This document shows, in pieces, positions 16,640-25,811 of a DNA stretch of 64,000 nt. Source of the DNA: Flammeovirgaceae bacterium UBA2371 (GTDB taxonomy: Bacteria > Bacteroidota > Bacteroidia > Cytophagales > Cyclobacteriaceae); the NCBI GenBank assembly GCA_002345965.1, contig DDTF01000029.1, positions 50,789-114,788 on the forward strand, read 5' to 3'. The translations under genes were made by a program, and so were the position numbers. How positions within the stretch are numbered: the first letter of the stretch is position 1; each line of letters starts with the position of its first letter. Below the pieces are notes generated by a model. That model saw only the letters and a program-made list of their open reading frames with translations, did no database searches and was not told the DNA's origin.

Positions 16640-16855
16640 ATGGAAATCCATACAGTGTCGACTATTATCTGCCCCAAATGCGGGCATCAGAAAGAGGAAA
16701 CCATGCCTATCGATGCATGTCAATATTTTTATGAATGTGAAAATTGCCATGAGGTATTGAAACCAATAGAAGGTGATTGCTGTGTGTATTGTAGCAATGG
16801 CTCGGTTTGCTGCCCATCAATACAAGAAAAAGGTAAAAATAATTGTCGCACCTGA
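16640..16855 (+). CDS. GDCCVxC domain-containing protein
   Basis: A 71-residue cysteine-rich protein. CPKCGHQKEE and CENCHEVL form a zinc-ribbon-like pair, followed by the signature GDCCVYCSNGSVCCPSIQ. The family is a small conserved one seen near mercury and other heavy-metal genes, with some members using selenocysteine; all positions here are Cys codons. With ten Cys in 71 residues it is a plausible soft-metal binder in the cytoplasm. It is probably co-expressed with the methyltransferase 6 nt upstream. Confidence 0.8.
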   Translation: MEIHTVSTIICPKCGHQKEETMPIDACQYFYECENCHEVLKPIEGDCCVYCSNGSVCCPSIQEKGKNNCRT

Positions 16856-16981
16856 GTTTTTATGGATATGGTTACAAGACCAAAATTCTTCTTAAATGAA
16901 CCAACTGCAATGATTTTATAACTCTAAGTCAAAATTCTATAATAACTCCTGTTCTAAAGCCACGTATATTTACATATCGTT

Positions 16982-17404
16982 TTGAAAACGCTCCAGACCA
17001 TACTATCCGGAATACTGATTGTCATCGTGCTGATGTCCTGCGTCAGTCACTCTGTAAGCTTCCATATTTGTGGTGGTGAAATTGAAAACATGTCAATATT
17101 TGGCCACGCAAAGTCATGCATATTGAATAATAATGGCTGTGATAACCATACTAATGCAAACCAACGTTCCTACAATCAAAATGGCTGCTGCAAAGACACG
17201 AATCTGGTTATTGATACGGACAGGTACCTTTCAAATGCGACAGAGAAAGTATCCACTGAAAATATAATCAGCATTTCCATTCTTATAGTTAGTGTTGTTC
17301 AGGGCATTGACTACACGTTAGAAGAATACTCGCACACTTCAATTTATAAACCGCCATTAATTAATAGGGATATAACCATTCTGGTTCAGTCATTCCTTAT
17401 TTAA
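16982..17404 (+). CDS. HYC_CC_PP family protein (first copy)
   Basis: A 140-residue exported protein that begins with TTG, since the next ATG would remove the signal segment (TILSGILIVIVLMS). It has the pattern of the HYC_CC_PP family: SFHICGGE near residue 27, two Cys in NGCDNH, NGCCKD near 76, and KPPLINRDIT near the C-terminus. A paralogue at 27691 has the same architecture and also precedes a CusA-type pump. The conserved His and Cys suggest copper binding in the periplasm. The link to the RND pump is supported by its position in both blocks. Confidence 0.75.
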   Translation: MKTLQTILSGILIVIVLMSCVSHSVSFHICGGEIENMSIFGHAKSCILNNNGCDNHTNANQRSYNQNGCCKDTNLVIDTDRYLSNATEKVSTENIISISILIVSVVQGIDYTLEEYSHTSIYKPPLINRDITILVQSFLI

Positions 17405-17410
17405 TATTCC

Positions 17411-17470
17411 TCTGAAAAACAGTCCCTGCATAATCAAAGGTAAGGGACTATTGCATTCACATTTTTCAGA
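17411..17470 (+). promoter_or_regulatory. nested stem-loop in the leader of the first RND pump gene
   Basis: Outer arms TCTGAAAAA (17411-17419) and TTTTTCAGA (17462-17470) are perfect complements and enclose an inner stem AGTCCCT (17421-17427) / AGGGACT (17443-17449). The structure fills the gap between the HYC_CC_PP gene and the pump gene at 17496. It may set relative expression by RNA processing, attenuation or stabilisation. Confidence 0.5.
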
Positions 17471-17495
17471 GTTATCAAAAAACAATTAATTCATC

Positions 17496-20400
17496 ATGTT
17501 AAATAAACTGATCAAGTTCTTTCTGGAGAACAAGTTAGTTACAGGGTTGGTGGTACTCATTTTTATTAGTGCAGGAATTGCTACCGCTCCTTTCAATTGG
17601 AAAATGGACTGGTTTCCCAGAGACCCGGTTCCGGTTGATGCCATTCCAGATATTGGGGAAAATCAACAAATCGTTTTTACGAATTGGATGGGACGGTCGC
17701 CTCAGGATATCGAGGATCAAATTTCGTATCCGCTAACAGTTGCGCTGTTAGGCGTTCCCGGAGTAAAAACTATCCGGAGTAGCTCCATCTTTGGGCTGTC
17801 AACGATCTATATCATTTTTGAAGATGACGTAGAGTTTTATTGGGGCAGAACCAGGATTCTTGAGAAGCTAAACTCATTGCCAGCTGGTATTTTACCTGCT
17901 GAAGTTCAACCGGCATTAGGACCTGATGCCACAGCGCTCGGTCAAATTTTCTGGTACACGCTAGAAGGCCGCGACCCAAAAACGGGAGAGCCAAGAGGTG
18001 GTTGGGATCCGCAAGAGCTAAGAACCATTCAGGATTTTTATGTGAAGTATGCACTTAATTCTGCATCAGGCGTATCAGAGGTTGCTTCTATCGGTGGTTT
18101 CGTCAAAGAATACCAGGTTGATATTGATCCGGCTGCCATGAAAGAGTACAATGTCAATGTGGCTCAAATCATGAAAGCCGTGAAGGAAAGCAATCTTGAT
18201 GTTGGTGCTCGTACGATGGAATTCAACAATGCAGAATACCTGGTGCGCGGTTTGGGTTATATCAGAAATCTCGAGGACCTTGAGGAGGCCGTAGTCATTC
18301 AGCACAACAATACACCTATTCGAATCAAGGATGTTGCAAAGGTCAACTTTGGCCCCGAAACAAGAAGGGGTGGCTTGGACAAAGGCGGAGCCGAAGCAAC
18401 GGGAGCCGTAGTGGTATCCCGCTATGGAGCCAATCCATTAGCGGTTATTGACAATGTTAAGAGAAAGATTGAGGAAATTGCCCCGGGCTTACCTTCTAAA
18501 GTACTTCCTGATGGAACGGTTTCAAAAGTAACCATCGTACCCTTCTATGATCGCAGTGGTCTCATCAAAGAAACGTTGGGAACACTCGAAGAAGCACTTG
18601 AACACGAGATTCTGATATCTATCATAGTGGTGATTGTGTTAATGATGAACATACGTGCGTCTATCATCATTTCCACCCTTCTTCCTATTGGTGTGCTCAT
18701 GACTTTCATTGTAATGAAATACTTTGGAGTAGATGCCAATGTTGTAGCCCTTTCTGGAATTGCCATTGCCATTGGCGTCATGGTAGATGTAGGTATCGTT
18801 TTCGTTGAAAACATTTTCCGGCACTTGGAGATGGAAGAAAACCACAACGCCAAAGGGAAAAAATTATTGGGAATTATCTATGATGCCTCCGTGGAGGTAG
18901 CTTCTGCGATTATGACGGCATTGGCAACTACCATTGTAAGTTTCTTGCCTGTATTTGCCATGCAGGCATCGGAAGGTAAATTATTCAAACCTCTTGCCTT
19001 TACTAAAACATTCGCCTTGTTGTCTTCACTTCTGCTCGGACTAATTGTTGTTCCTGCACTCGCACACATAGTATTTTCAATTCGGTTCGATAAAGAGAAA
19101 TCAAAAAAAGTGTGGGCATTGGTGACTGCAGGACTTGGATTGGCTTTTCTGATTATTTATGGAAGTATCCCTGCCATCGCATTGATATTGTTCGGAGTAA
19201 ATAATTTTTTTGAAAATAAATGGCCTGAAAAACTACGTGTTTGGGTTAATCGGTTGAACACAATTATCATTTTGCTAACCGTAGTCTATTTTCTAACAGG
19301 TGCATGGATGCCTCTGGGAGCCCAAAATAGTTTTATTGTTAATTACCTTTTTGTGATTGTTATTGTGACAACTGTATTGGGCTCGCTAATGACTATTGTT
19401 CATTTTTATCCCGTACTATTAAGGTGGTGCTTAACGCATAAGTGGCAATTCTTTTTGATACCCATATTTATTTTTCTCTTTGGTATCACTGCTATGCAGG
19501 GTATAGATAAAATATTTGGATTTATTCCTAATGGATTGGAGGCAATAGGGCTGAACGTAAGACAAACGGATACATGGGAATATCTGAATAAGAAATTTCC
19601 GGGTGTTGGTAAAGAATTCATGCCTCCACTGGATGAGGGTTCATACTTGTTAATGCCGACCACCATGTCACATTCAGGCGTTGAGGAAAATATAGATGTA
19701 ATAAAAAAAGTTGATGCGTTTGTAGCCCAAATACCAGAAGTAGAATCTGTGGTAGGAAAATGGGGTCGTGTTAATTCAGCATTAGATCCTGCTCCAATAT
19801 CTATGTTTGAAAATACCATTGTATACAAACCTGAATACATGGTGAATGAAGACGGTCATCGATTGCGATTCAAAACAGACAAGGACGGAAATTATTTACT
19901 GAAGGATGGAACAAAACACCATCCGGAAAAAGATGGCTTTAGAAATCTCAAGCGAGAAGAATTAATTGAGGATAGAAAAGGTGAGTATTACCGTCAGTGG
20001 CGTGACCATATTAAATCACCTGATGATATCTGGACGGAGATTGTTAAATCTACCAAAGTTCCAGGTATGACCTCCGCACCAAAACTGCAACCCATACAAA
20101 CACGACTGATCATGCTTGCTACGGGAATGCGTGCTCCAATCGGTATCAAAGTATTTGGTCCCGATCTGCAAACTATAGAATCGGTTGGGCTTGAATTAGA
20201 GAAAATCTTACAGCAGGTGCCCAGTATAGAGTCGTCATCTGTTTTTGCGGATAGAATTGTTGGTAAACCTTATTTGGAATTTGATATAGATAGAAAAGCC
20301 ATTGCCCGCTATGGACTATCAATGTCAAATATTCAAAACTTCATCGAGATTGCCATCGGGGGGGTGAAGCAGACAACTACGGTCGAAGGTCGTGAAAGAT

Positions 20401-21338
20401 TTCCGGTGCGGGTGCGATATGCGCGCGAGTTCAGGGATAATCCGGAAGACGTAAAGAACGTACTTATTCCAACACCTTCGGGAGCACAAATACCGCTGGG
20501 TGAGTTGGCAGAAGTCACGTATAGAAGGGGACCACAAATTATTAAGAGTGAGGATACTTTCCTGGATGGTTATGTAATTTTTGATAAGAAGATCGGATAT
20601 GCCGAAGTAGATGTGGTAGAAGAGGCGCAGCGTTTCATAAAAGCTAAAATGGATGCGGGTGAGTTTATGTTACCCGCTGGAGTCTCCTACAAGTTCACTG
20701 GAAATTATGAAAATCAGATTAGAGCCACGAAGCGTCTGGCCATCGTAGTTCCTATTTCTTTATTGGCCATATTCCTCATCCTTTATTTTCAGTTTGGTAA
20801 TGTGCAAACCACCTTAATGGTATTCTCAGGATTGTTTGTGGCCTTTTCAGGAGGCTTCATCATGATCTGGTTCTATGCACAGGATTGGTTCCTTAATTTT
20901 GGAGTGGCTGGTGTCAACATGCGCGATTTGTTTGACATGCACACGATCAATCTAAGTGTAGCAGTCTGGGTCGGTTTTATTGCACTCTTTGGAATTGCCA
21001 CCGATGACGGGGTGATCATGGGAACCTATATTAAGCAAACCTTCGAGCGGGAAAAACCTAAGAGTATTGAAGGCGTCCGCGAAGCGATCATGCATGCGGG
21101 GCAACAAAGAGTAAGACCCGCCATGATGACAGCTGCCGTAGCCATCATTGCATTGATACCCGTGCTCACTTCTACAGGTAAGGGATCAGACATTATGGTG
21201 CCGATGGCCATTCCTTCTTTTGGAGGAATGCTCTTTCAAGTAATAACCATGTTTATCGTGCCGACACTCTATTGTGCTTGGCAGGAAGGTGTAGTTAAAA
21301 GACAAGCTAAAATCGAAAAGAATGAAATTAATGAATAA
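17496..21338 (+). CDS. cusA: CusA/CzcA-type heavy-metal RND efflux pump, enlarged form
   Basis: A 1280-residue inner-membrane proton-driven pump of the HME-RND group, which exports Cu+/Ag+ or divalent metals with a TolC protein and adaptor. Family hallmarks are VDAIPDIGENQQIVF, the TM4 charged motif AIGVMVDVGIVFVEN, and GKEFMPPLDEGSYL. It is about 230 residues longer than usual CusA proteins. Residues ~535-650 hold an extra hydrophobic segment after TM6, and ~783-845 hold a charged periplasmic insert (around RFKTDKDGNYLLKDG). It overlaps the TolC gene by 17 nt. Metal specificity is inferred from context (copper oxidases, heavy-metal-binding adaptor). Confidence 0.93.
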   Translation: MLNKLIKFFLENKLVTGLVVLIFISAGIATAPFNWKMDWFPRDPVPVDAIPDIGENQQIVFTNWMGRSPQDIEDQISYPLTVALLGVPGVKTIRSSSIFGLSTIYIIFEDDVEFYWGRTRILEKLNSLPAGILPAEVQPALGPDATALGQIFWYTLEGRDPKTGEPRGGWDPQELRTIQDFYVKYALNSASGVSEVASIGGFVKEYQVDIDPAAMKEYNVNVAQIMKAVKESNLDVGARTMEFNNAEYLVRGLGYIRNLEDLEEAVVIQHNNTPIRIKDVAKVNFGPETRRGGLDKGGAEATGAVVVSRYGANPLAVIDNVKRKIEEIAPGLPSKVLPDGTVSKVTIVPFYDRSGLIKETLGTLEEALEHEILISIIVVIVLMMNIRASIIISTLLPIGVLMTFIVMKYFGVDANVVALSGIAIAIGVMVDVGIVFVENIFRHLEMEENHNAKGKKLLGIIYDASVEVASAIMTALATTIVSFLPVFAMQASEGKLFKPLAFTKTFALLSSLLLGLIVVPALAHIVFSIRFDKEKSKKVWALVTAGLGLAFLIIYGSIPAIALILFGVNNFFENKWPEKLRVWVNRLNTIIILLTVVYFLTGAWMPLGAQNSFIVNYLFVIVIVTTVLGSLMTIVHFYPVLLRWCLTHKWQFFLIPIFIFLFGITAMQGIDKIFGFIPNGLEAIGLNVRQTDTWEYLNKKFPGVGKEFMPPLDEGSYLLMPTTMSHSGVEENIDVIKKVDAFVAQIPEVESVVGKWGRVNSALDPAPISMFENTIVYKPEYMVNEDGHRLRFKTDKDGNYLLKDGTKHHPEKDGFRNLKREELIEDRKGEYYRQWRDHIKSPDDIWTEIVKSTKVPGMTSAPKLQPIQTRLIMLATGMRAPIGIKVFGPDLQTIESVGLELEKILQQVPSIESSSVFADRIVGKPYLEFDIDRKAIARYGLSMSNIQNFIEIAIGGVKQTTTVEGRERFPVRVRYAREFRDNPEDVKNVLIPTPSGAQIPLGELAEVTYRRGPQIIKSEDTFLDGYVIFDKKIGYAEVDVVEEAQRFIKAKMDAGEFMLPAGVSYKFTGNYENQIRATKRLAIVVPISLLAIFLILYFQFGNVQTTLMVFSGLFVAFSGGFIMIWFYAQDWFLNFGVAGVNMRDLFDMHTINLSVAVWVGFIALFGIATDDGVIMGTYIKQTFEREKPKSIEGVREAIMHAGQQRVRPAMMTAAVAIIALIPVLTSTGKGSDIMVPMAIPSFGGMLFQVITMFIVPTLYCAWQEGVVKRQAKIEKNEINE

Positions 21339-22581
21339 ATATAACTGGCTGATCGTAATCCTGTTGTTCGCAACAACTGTCCGAGCTCAGTCAACGGAAG
21401 ATCCAATTGATCAATACCTTAAGGTTGCGGCTGAAAATAACCCTGAACTCAGGTCTATCTTCAATCAGTATCTTTCTGCCCTGGAAAGGATGCCCCAAGC
21501 TAAGGCACTTCCTGATCCCACTGCTATGTTCAATGTTTTTGCAAGTCCCGTTGAAACAAGAGTGGGTGCCCAACGATTTGGCATTTCGTTAACACAGGCC
21601 TTCCCTTGGTTTGGCCAGCTTAAGTCGCAAGAAAATGCAGTTGCACAATTGGCGAAAGCTCGTTATGAATCATTTGAAGAGGCTAAAAACAAATTGTTCT
21701 TTAACGTACGTGGCACTTATTATGACCTTTATGTACTTGTGGCAGCAACCAATATTACACACGAAAATATCCGACTCCTGCAATCGTTTCGACAACTCGC
21801 CAATGTACGATTAGAGGCCGCAACAGGAAGTGCGGTGGACTTATTGAGGGTAGAGATGGATTTAGAAGAATTGCAAAATCAATTGCTTTATCTCGAAGAT
21901 TCAAGAATACCCATTCAGGCCCGATTTAACGAATTGCTGAATACGAATTTGCCAATGGAAATAATCGTTCCCGATACGCTTGCAACCATTGCTTTTTCGG
22001 AAACTAAAAATGTTCTTTTGGATTCGGTTGTTGCACAAAATCCGTTGCTTAAAAGTTTCGAGTATGAAATACTGTCGATGGATGCCGAGATTGATGTTGC
22101 GCACAAAATGGGATTGCCCTCTTTCAGTTTGGGGCTGGCCTATACAAATGTTTCTCCCCGAACCGATGTGACCATGCCTGAAAATGGGAAAGACGCTTTG
22201 ATTTTTCCTCAGGTTGGTGTAAGGATTCCCTTATACAGAAACAAGTACCAATCGATGGTAAAAGAAAGAGAGTATCTTAAAACGTCTATATCAGATCGTA
22301 AAGAGAATAAAGAGAATGAATTGAAGACTGCTTTGGAGAAAGTATGGAGAGATTACGCTGACGCAGTAAGAAGGGTTGCGCTTAACCACCGTTTGATTCG
22401 TTTAGCATATCAGGCACTTGATATCCTGGTGGCTCAATATTCTACTGCAGGAAGAGATTTCGAAGAGATACTTAGAATGGATCGACAATTACTGCGATAC
22501 CAACTTGAGTTGGAGAAAGCACGTGCTGATCAAAATACATTCGTTGCTCAAATAAATTACTTAACCGGAAAACAACTTTAA
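21322..22581 (+). CDS. TolC family outer-membrane efflux protein (first copy)
   Basis: A 419-residue outer-membrane channel. A signal peptide (residues 5-22, ending VRAQ) is followed by two repeats of the OEP fold with long amphipathic helices, for example LERMPQAKALPDPTAMFNVF and the C-terminal QLLRYQLELEKARADQ. The start at 21322 overlaps the pump gene by 17 nt, the same overlap seen in the second block. It forms the outer-membrane exit of the CusA-adaptor-TolC tripartite pump. Adaptor gene follows 1 nt after its stop. Confidence 0.9.
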   Translation: MKLMNKYNWLIVILLFATTVRAQSTEDPIDQYLKVAAENNPELRSIFNQYLSALERMPQAKALPDPTAMFNVFASPVETRVGAQRFGISLTQAFPWFGQLKSQENAVAQLAKARYESFEEAKNKLFFNVRGTYYDLYVLVAATNITHENIRLLQSFRQLANVRLEAATGSAVDLLRVEMDLEELQNQLLYLEDSRIPIQARFNELLNTNLPMEIIVPDTLATIAFSETKNVLLDSVVAQNPLLKSFEYEILSMDAEIDVAHKMGLPSFSLGLAYTNVSPRTDVTMPENGKDALIFPQVGVRIPLYRNKYQSMVKEREYLKTSISDRKENKENELKTALEKVWRDYADAVRRVALNHRLIRLAYQALDILVAQYSTAGRDFEEILRMDRQLLRYQLELEKARADQNTFVAQINYLTGKQL

Positions 22582-22582
22582 A

Positions 22583-24427
22583 ATGAAAATATTAGATGTT
22601 TTAAAAAACAGAACCGTACTGATTACTATTGGAGTATTCGTACTCGGGCTATTGTTTGGCTGGCTTTTATTTGGAGGATCAGGAAGTGAATCTTCCCAGA
22701 GTCTTCCTGAGGGACATGCCCTGGAGGATCATCAAAAAGGATCCGTGTGGACGTGTTCGATGCACCCGCAGATCAGATCGGATAAGCCGGGCAAGTGCCC
22801 CATTTGTGGAATGACTTTAATCCCTCTTGAATCAGACAACACAGAAAATAATGATGAGTCTGATCAATACACGGTAAAATTTTCAAATGCTGCCATGAAA
22901 ATCGCGGAGGTGGAAATGAGTACCATTGAAAAAAAGGCACCTTATAAAGAGGTCTACTTACCGGGAAAAGTTATGGCCGATGAACGCAACATTTCCGCAT
23001 TGACTGCACGGTATCCAGGCCGGATTGAAAAGCTCACCATCAATTATACGGGACAAAAAGTAAGTAAAGGTCAGGTGTTGGCAAAAATCTACTCTCCTGA
23101 ATTGGTAACAGCACAACGAGAATTATTTGAGGCGTTGAAATTCAAAGAAACGAATCCTGGCTACTACAAAGCGTCCCGTAATAAACTGAAACTTTGGGAC
23201 TTGACTGATGATCAGATTTCTCAAATAGAAAACGCTGGTGATGTCTCTTTCTATTTTGACGTATTGTCCCCAATCAGCGGTACCGTTACTATGCGCAATG
23301 TAGCGCTGGGTGACTATGTTAAACAAGGTGATCCACTTTTTGAAGTAGTGAATCTTAGCCATGTGTGGGTGATGTTTGATGCTTATGAAAGTGATATTCC
23401 CTGGATAAAAGTGGGTGACAAGATCAAATTCAAAATCAAATCTATACCCGGAGAAGAATTTGTTAGTACTGTCACCTTTATTGATCCGGTCTTGGATCGT
23501 ATGTCAAGGGTGGCCGGGGTACGAGCCGAACTAAATAACCCCAAGGATTTATTGAAGCCCCAAATGTTGGCAACCGGGATTTTGAAAACAATGCTTCCGG
23601 GATCATCCAACCAACTGACCGTGCCAAAGTCATCTATTTTATGGACTGGTAAGAAGGCGGTAGTATATGTTATGACTAACGACCACAATAACATGTTCCA
23701 ATATCGCGAGATAGAATTGGGTGCAGAGGCCGGTGACTACTATATAGTAAAAAGTGGACTTCAAGAAGGCGAAATGGTAGCTACTCATGGTGTGTTCAAA
23801 ATCGATGCAGCAGCACAGCTTAAAGGAGAAAAAAGTATGATGAACCCGGAAGGTGGAAAGCAATCCATGGGAGGTCATGCAGGCATGGATATGGGCGGAG
23901 ATAAGAAACCTGATGTTGAAAGCAAAGACGACAAAAATGCAAGTTCTATGGAAAATATGAAAATGGACATGTCAGTAAATATGGACTTCAAAATGCAATT
24001 GACATCAGTATACAAATCGCAATTGGATTTACAGAAAGCATTTTTAGCTTCCGATGTATCGAAGGTACAAAAAGCAGTTCCCGCAGTGGAGGCTAAGCTA
24101 GGAAATGTAGACATGAGCCTGGTCAAAGGCGATATGCACAATCACTGGATGACCACAGTAAAATCATTGAATGAATCTCTTAGTCGTATGAAAAAGTCTG
24201 GTGACATGGAACAACAACGCTTAGCATATGCTGACTTTAGTGATGCCTTGTACAGTGCGATTAAAATGTTCGGAACAATGGGAGAACCGATATACTATCA
24301 ATTCTGTCCTATGGCAAGGAATGGTGCAGGAGCCTATTGGTTGAGTGCCACTAGAGAAATCAAAAATCCTTATTACGGTGATGCCATGCTTACCTGTGGG
24401 GAGACAAAAGAAGTAATCAATAAATAA
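22583..24427 (+). CDS. cusB: RND adaptor (CusB-like) with heavy-metal-binding and DUF3347 domains
   Basis: A 614-residue periplasmic adaptor. In order: N-terminal membrane anchor (~11-31), heavy-metal-binding domain CSMHPQIRSDKPGKCPICGM (~57-78), the lipoyl/hairpin and beta-barrel adaptor core (~110-420, with SPELVTAQRELF and GDPLFEVVNLSHVWV), a Met/Asp-rich linker (~420-470, MGGHAGMDMGGD), and a DUF3347 domain (~472-614) with YYQFCPMA and MLTCGETKE. DUF3347 likely binds copper via Met, Cys and His. The adaptor would pick up periplasmic metal and hand it to the pump. The gene lies 1 nt after TolC and is followed by a microprotein gene. Confidence 0.92.
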   Translation: MKILDVLKNRTVLITIGVFVLGLLFGWLLFGGSGSESSQSLPEGHALEDHQKGSVWTCSMHPQIRSDKPGKCPICGMTLIPLESDNTENNDESDQYTVKFSNAAMKIAEVEMSTIEKKAPYKEVYLPGKVMADERNISALTARYPGRIEKLTINYTGQKVSKGQVLAKIYSPELVTAQRELFEALKFKETNPGYYKASRNKLKLWDLTDDQISQIENAGDVSFYFDVLSPISGTVTMRNVALGDYVKQGDPLFEVVNLSHVWVMFDAYESDIPWIKVGDKIKFKIKSIPGEEFVSTVTFIDPVLDRMSRVAGVRAELNNPKDLLKPQMLATGILKTMLPGSSNQLTVPKSSILWTGKKAVVYVMTNDHNNMFQYREIELGAEAGDYYIVKSGLQEGEMVATHGVFKIDAAAQLKGEKSMMNPEGGKQSMGGHAGMDMGGDKKPDVESKDDKNASSMENMKMDMSVNMDFKMQLTSVYKSQLDLQKAFLASDVSKVQKAVPAVEAKLGNVDMSLVKGDMHNHWMTTVKSLNESLSRMKKSGDMEQQRLAYADFSDALYSAIKMFGTMGEPIYYQFCPMARNGAGAYWLSATREIKNPYYGDAMLTCGETKEVINK

Positions 24428-24432
24428 CACCA

Positions 24433-24567
24433 ATGAAAGAATGTTGCAAACCAGCATTTGAAAAAGAGCCACGTTGGCGAAAGCCAATCAAATGGTTTGT
24501 CTATGTCTTGATCATCGTGTTGATAGTATTTGTGCTGTGGGATCAGCATGGACTTCAAGTCCTGTAG
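24433..24567 (+). CDS. 44-aa Cys-Cys single-span membrane microprotein (first copy)
   Basis: A short reading frame 5 nt after the adaptor stop. It encodes 44 residues: N-terminal MKECCKPAFEKEPRWRKPIK, one hydrophobic helix (about 21-36, WFVYVLIIVLIVFVLW) and a short tail. The basic stretch before the helix predicts an N-in topology, placing the Cys pair in the cytoplasm. A similar 45-residue gene lies at the same place in the second block (35809), which strongly argues that both are real. By analogy with AcrZ, the small partner of AcrB, it may be a subunit of the RND pump, with the Cys pair binding Cu+; this is inference. Confidence 0.72.
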   Translation: MKECCKPAFEKEPRWRKPIKWFVYVLIIVLIVFVLWDQHGLQVL

Positions 24568-24602
24568 AAGGGGGACGTTGTCTAACTAGGACAAGTCCCT
24601 TT
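24568..24602 (+). terminator. stem-loop after the microprotein gene
   Basis: AAGGGGGACGTTGTC pairs with GACAAGTCCCTT across the loop TAACTAG, with two small bulges. It begins right after the stop codon. Only a short TTT follows, so it may be a weak terminator or a 3'-end stabiliser rather than a strong stop. Confidence 0.45.
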
Positions 24603-24649
24603 CTGCAGGCGCCAAAATAGAATTTAGGAATGATTAACAGAGATTATAT

Positions 24650-25204
24650 ATGAAGGGTCTGACCGGTGATATGTTCATTGTACCAACAATTGCTTTAATG
24701 ATTGTAGTTGGTCTGTTCATCCTTTTCTATAAAAGAACGAGAGATAAGAAAATCTACACCGGGTTTCTAAAGAGTCTAGTAATCACTTCCTCTTTACTTA
24801 ATTCAATTTGGGAGTTATTGCATAGTCCTTTGTACCTGTGGCATCATGATGATTTTCGGCATGTCTCAATTTGTATCCTGGCCTCTCTGGCAGATACGGT
24901 AATGGTACTTATGCTGATTTTTTTATTTGGATTGGCCTTCAAAAATGTGTTCTGGGTAAATCACTTAACCAAAGGAAGAATAATTGTTCTGGCTTTGGTT
25001 GGAGCTATAGGGGCAACAATAGGCGAAATGTGGCATACTTCAAAAGGTGATTGGGCTTATGCGGATTACATGCCTTTGATTCCCTGGTTAGGTGTTGGTG
25101 TTTCCCCTGTTTTGCAATTCACTATTCTTCCGTTAATCATATTTGTTGTGAACAAAAAAGTACTCCAAAGCTTGAATGATAAAACTTTCTTAACAATTAA
25201 ATAA
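24650..25204 (+). CDS. polytopic membrane protein of unknown function in the copper island
   Basis: A 184-residue protein with about five membrane helices (near 8-26, 40-58, 72-100, 112-130 and 150-172). Polar residues that could bind metal or heme lie at helix ends: WELLHSPLYLWHHDDFRH and GEMWHTSKGDW. I do not recognise a family with confidence. It sits between the microprotein gene and a DUF3347 gene, 8 nt before the latter, so it is probably part of the metal-export operon. In the second block a methyltransferase gene occupies the equivalent place. Confidence 0.65.
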   Translation: MKGLTGDMFIVPTIALMIVVGLFILFYKRTRDKKIYTGFLKSLVITSSLLNSIWELLHSPLYLWHHDDFRHVSICILASLADTVMVLMLIFLFGLAFKNVFWVNHLTKGRIIVLALVGAIGATIGEMWHTSKGDWAYADYMPLIPWLGVGVSPVLQFTILPLIIFVVNKKVLQSLNDKTFLTIK

Positions 25205-25212
25205 ATGTAAAT

Positions 25213-25728
25213 ATGAAAACTAAAATGATGATGCTTTGTCTGACACTGATAAGTTGGGGAGCTTTTGCGCAGCACGATCATGCCGGAATGCATGATAAAA
25301 AGAACACGGATAAAGAAAAAATAAGTGAGAACATGGTCATGTTCAAAGATGCAAAATTGGAGACGGCCTACAAGAATTATATAGTCCTGAAAGATGCACT
25401 TGTTTCTTCAAACAAGGACGAAGCAAAGAATGCCGCTATCCAGTTACAAAAATCAATGGAAGGTGTAGCGGATGGTAAGATGGTTGCCGATGAAGCGGGA
25501 AAACTAGCAAGTGCAGGTAGTTTGGATGAACAGCGTAAAGCCTTTAGTGACGTAAGCAGCATGATGGCTATGCTGTTAAAAGGCGGAAAACTTTCTATGG
25601 GCATGATTTACGTAGAATATTGCCCTATGGCCAAGGCCTCTTGGCTCTCCAACGAAAAGGAAATCAAGAACCCTTATTATGGGGATCAGATGCTGAACTG
25701 TGGTAGTGTGAAAGAGATGATTCACTAA
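25213..25728 (+). CDS. secreted DUF3347 protein (first stand-alone copy)
   Basis: A 171-residue periplasmic protein: signal peptide (MKTKMMMLCLTLISWGAFAQ), a short His-rich HDHAGMHDKK segment, then one DUF3347 domain. The conserved end has YVEYCPMAKA, KEIKNPYYGD and MLNCGSVKEM, with Met, Cys and His that suggest Cu binding. The sister gene at 36646 is very similar, but this copy lacks four residues after CPMA where the relative has NNIGAYW. It probably acts as a periplasmic copper carrier for the RND adaptor, which carries the same domain at its C-terminus. Confidence 0.82.
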   Translation: MKTKMMMLCLTLISWGAFAQHDHAGMHDKKNTDKEKISENMVMFKDAKLETAYKNYIVLKDALVSSNKDEAKNAAIQLQKSMEGVADGKMVADEAGKLASAGSLDEQRKAFSDVSSMMAMLLKGGKLSMGMIYVEYCPMAKASWLSNEKEIKNPYYGDQMLNCGSVKEMIH

Positions 25729-25740
25729 ATACGAAATTGA

Positions 25741-25770
25741 AGCCCGCTGATAGAGACATATCAGCGGGCT
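25741..25770. terminator. perfect 12-bp hairpin after the DUF3347 gene
   Basis: AGCCCGCTGATA (25741-25752) and TATCAGCGGGCT (25759-25770) are exact complements with loop GAGACA. It sits 12 nt after the stop. No T tract follows, so it may block exonucleases or act as a bidirectional terminator. It marks the end of the first export block. Confidence 0.6.
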
Positions 25771-25811
25771 GGATTGGTGGAAGAAAAGTAATAATCTAAA
25801 AAGATAATAAA

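Noticed and set aside
16640..16855. Selenoprotein
   Set aside because: Although the GDCCVxC family has Sec members, all Cys positions here are TGT/TGC and no in-frame TGA lies before the stop.
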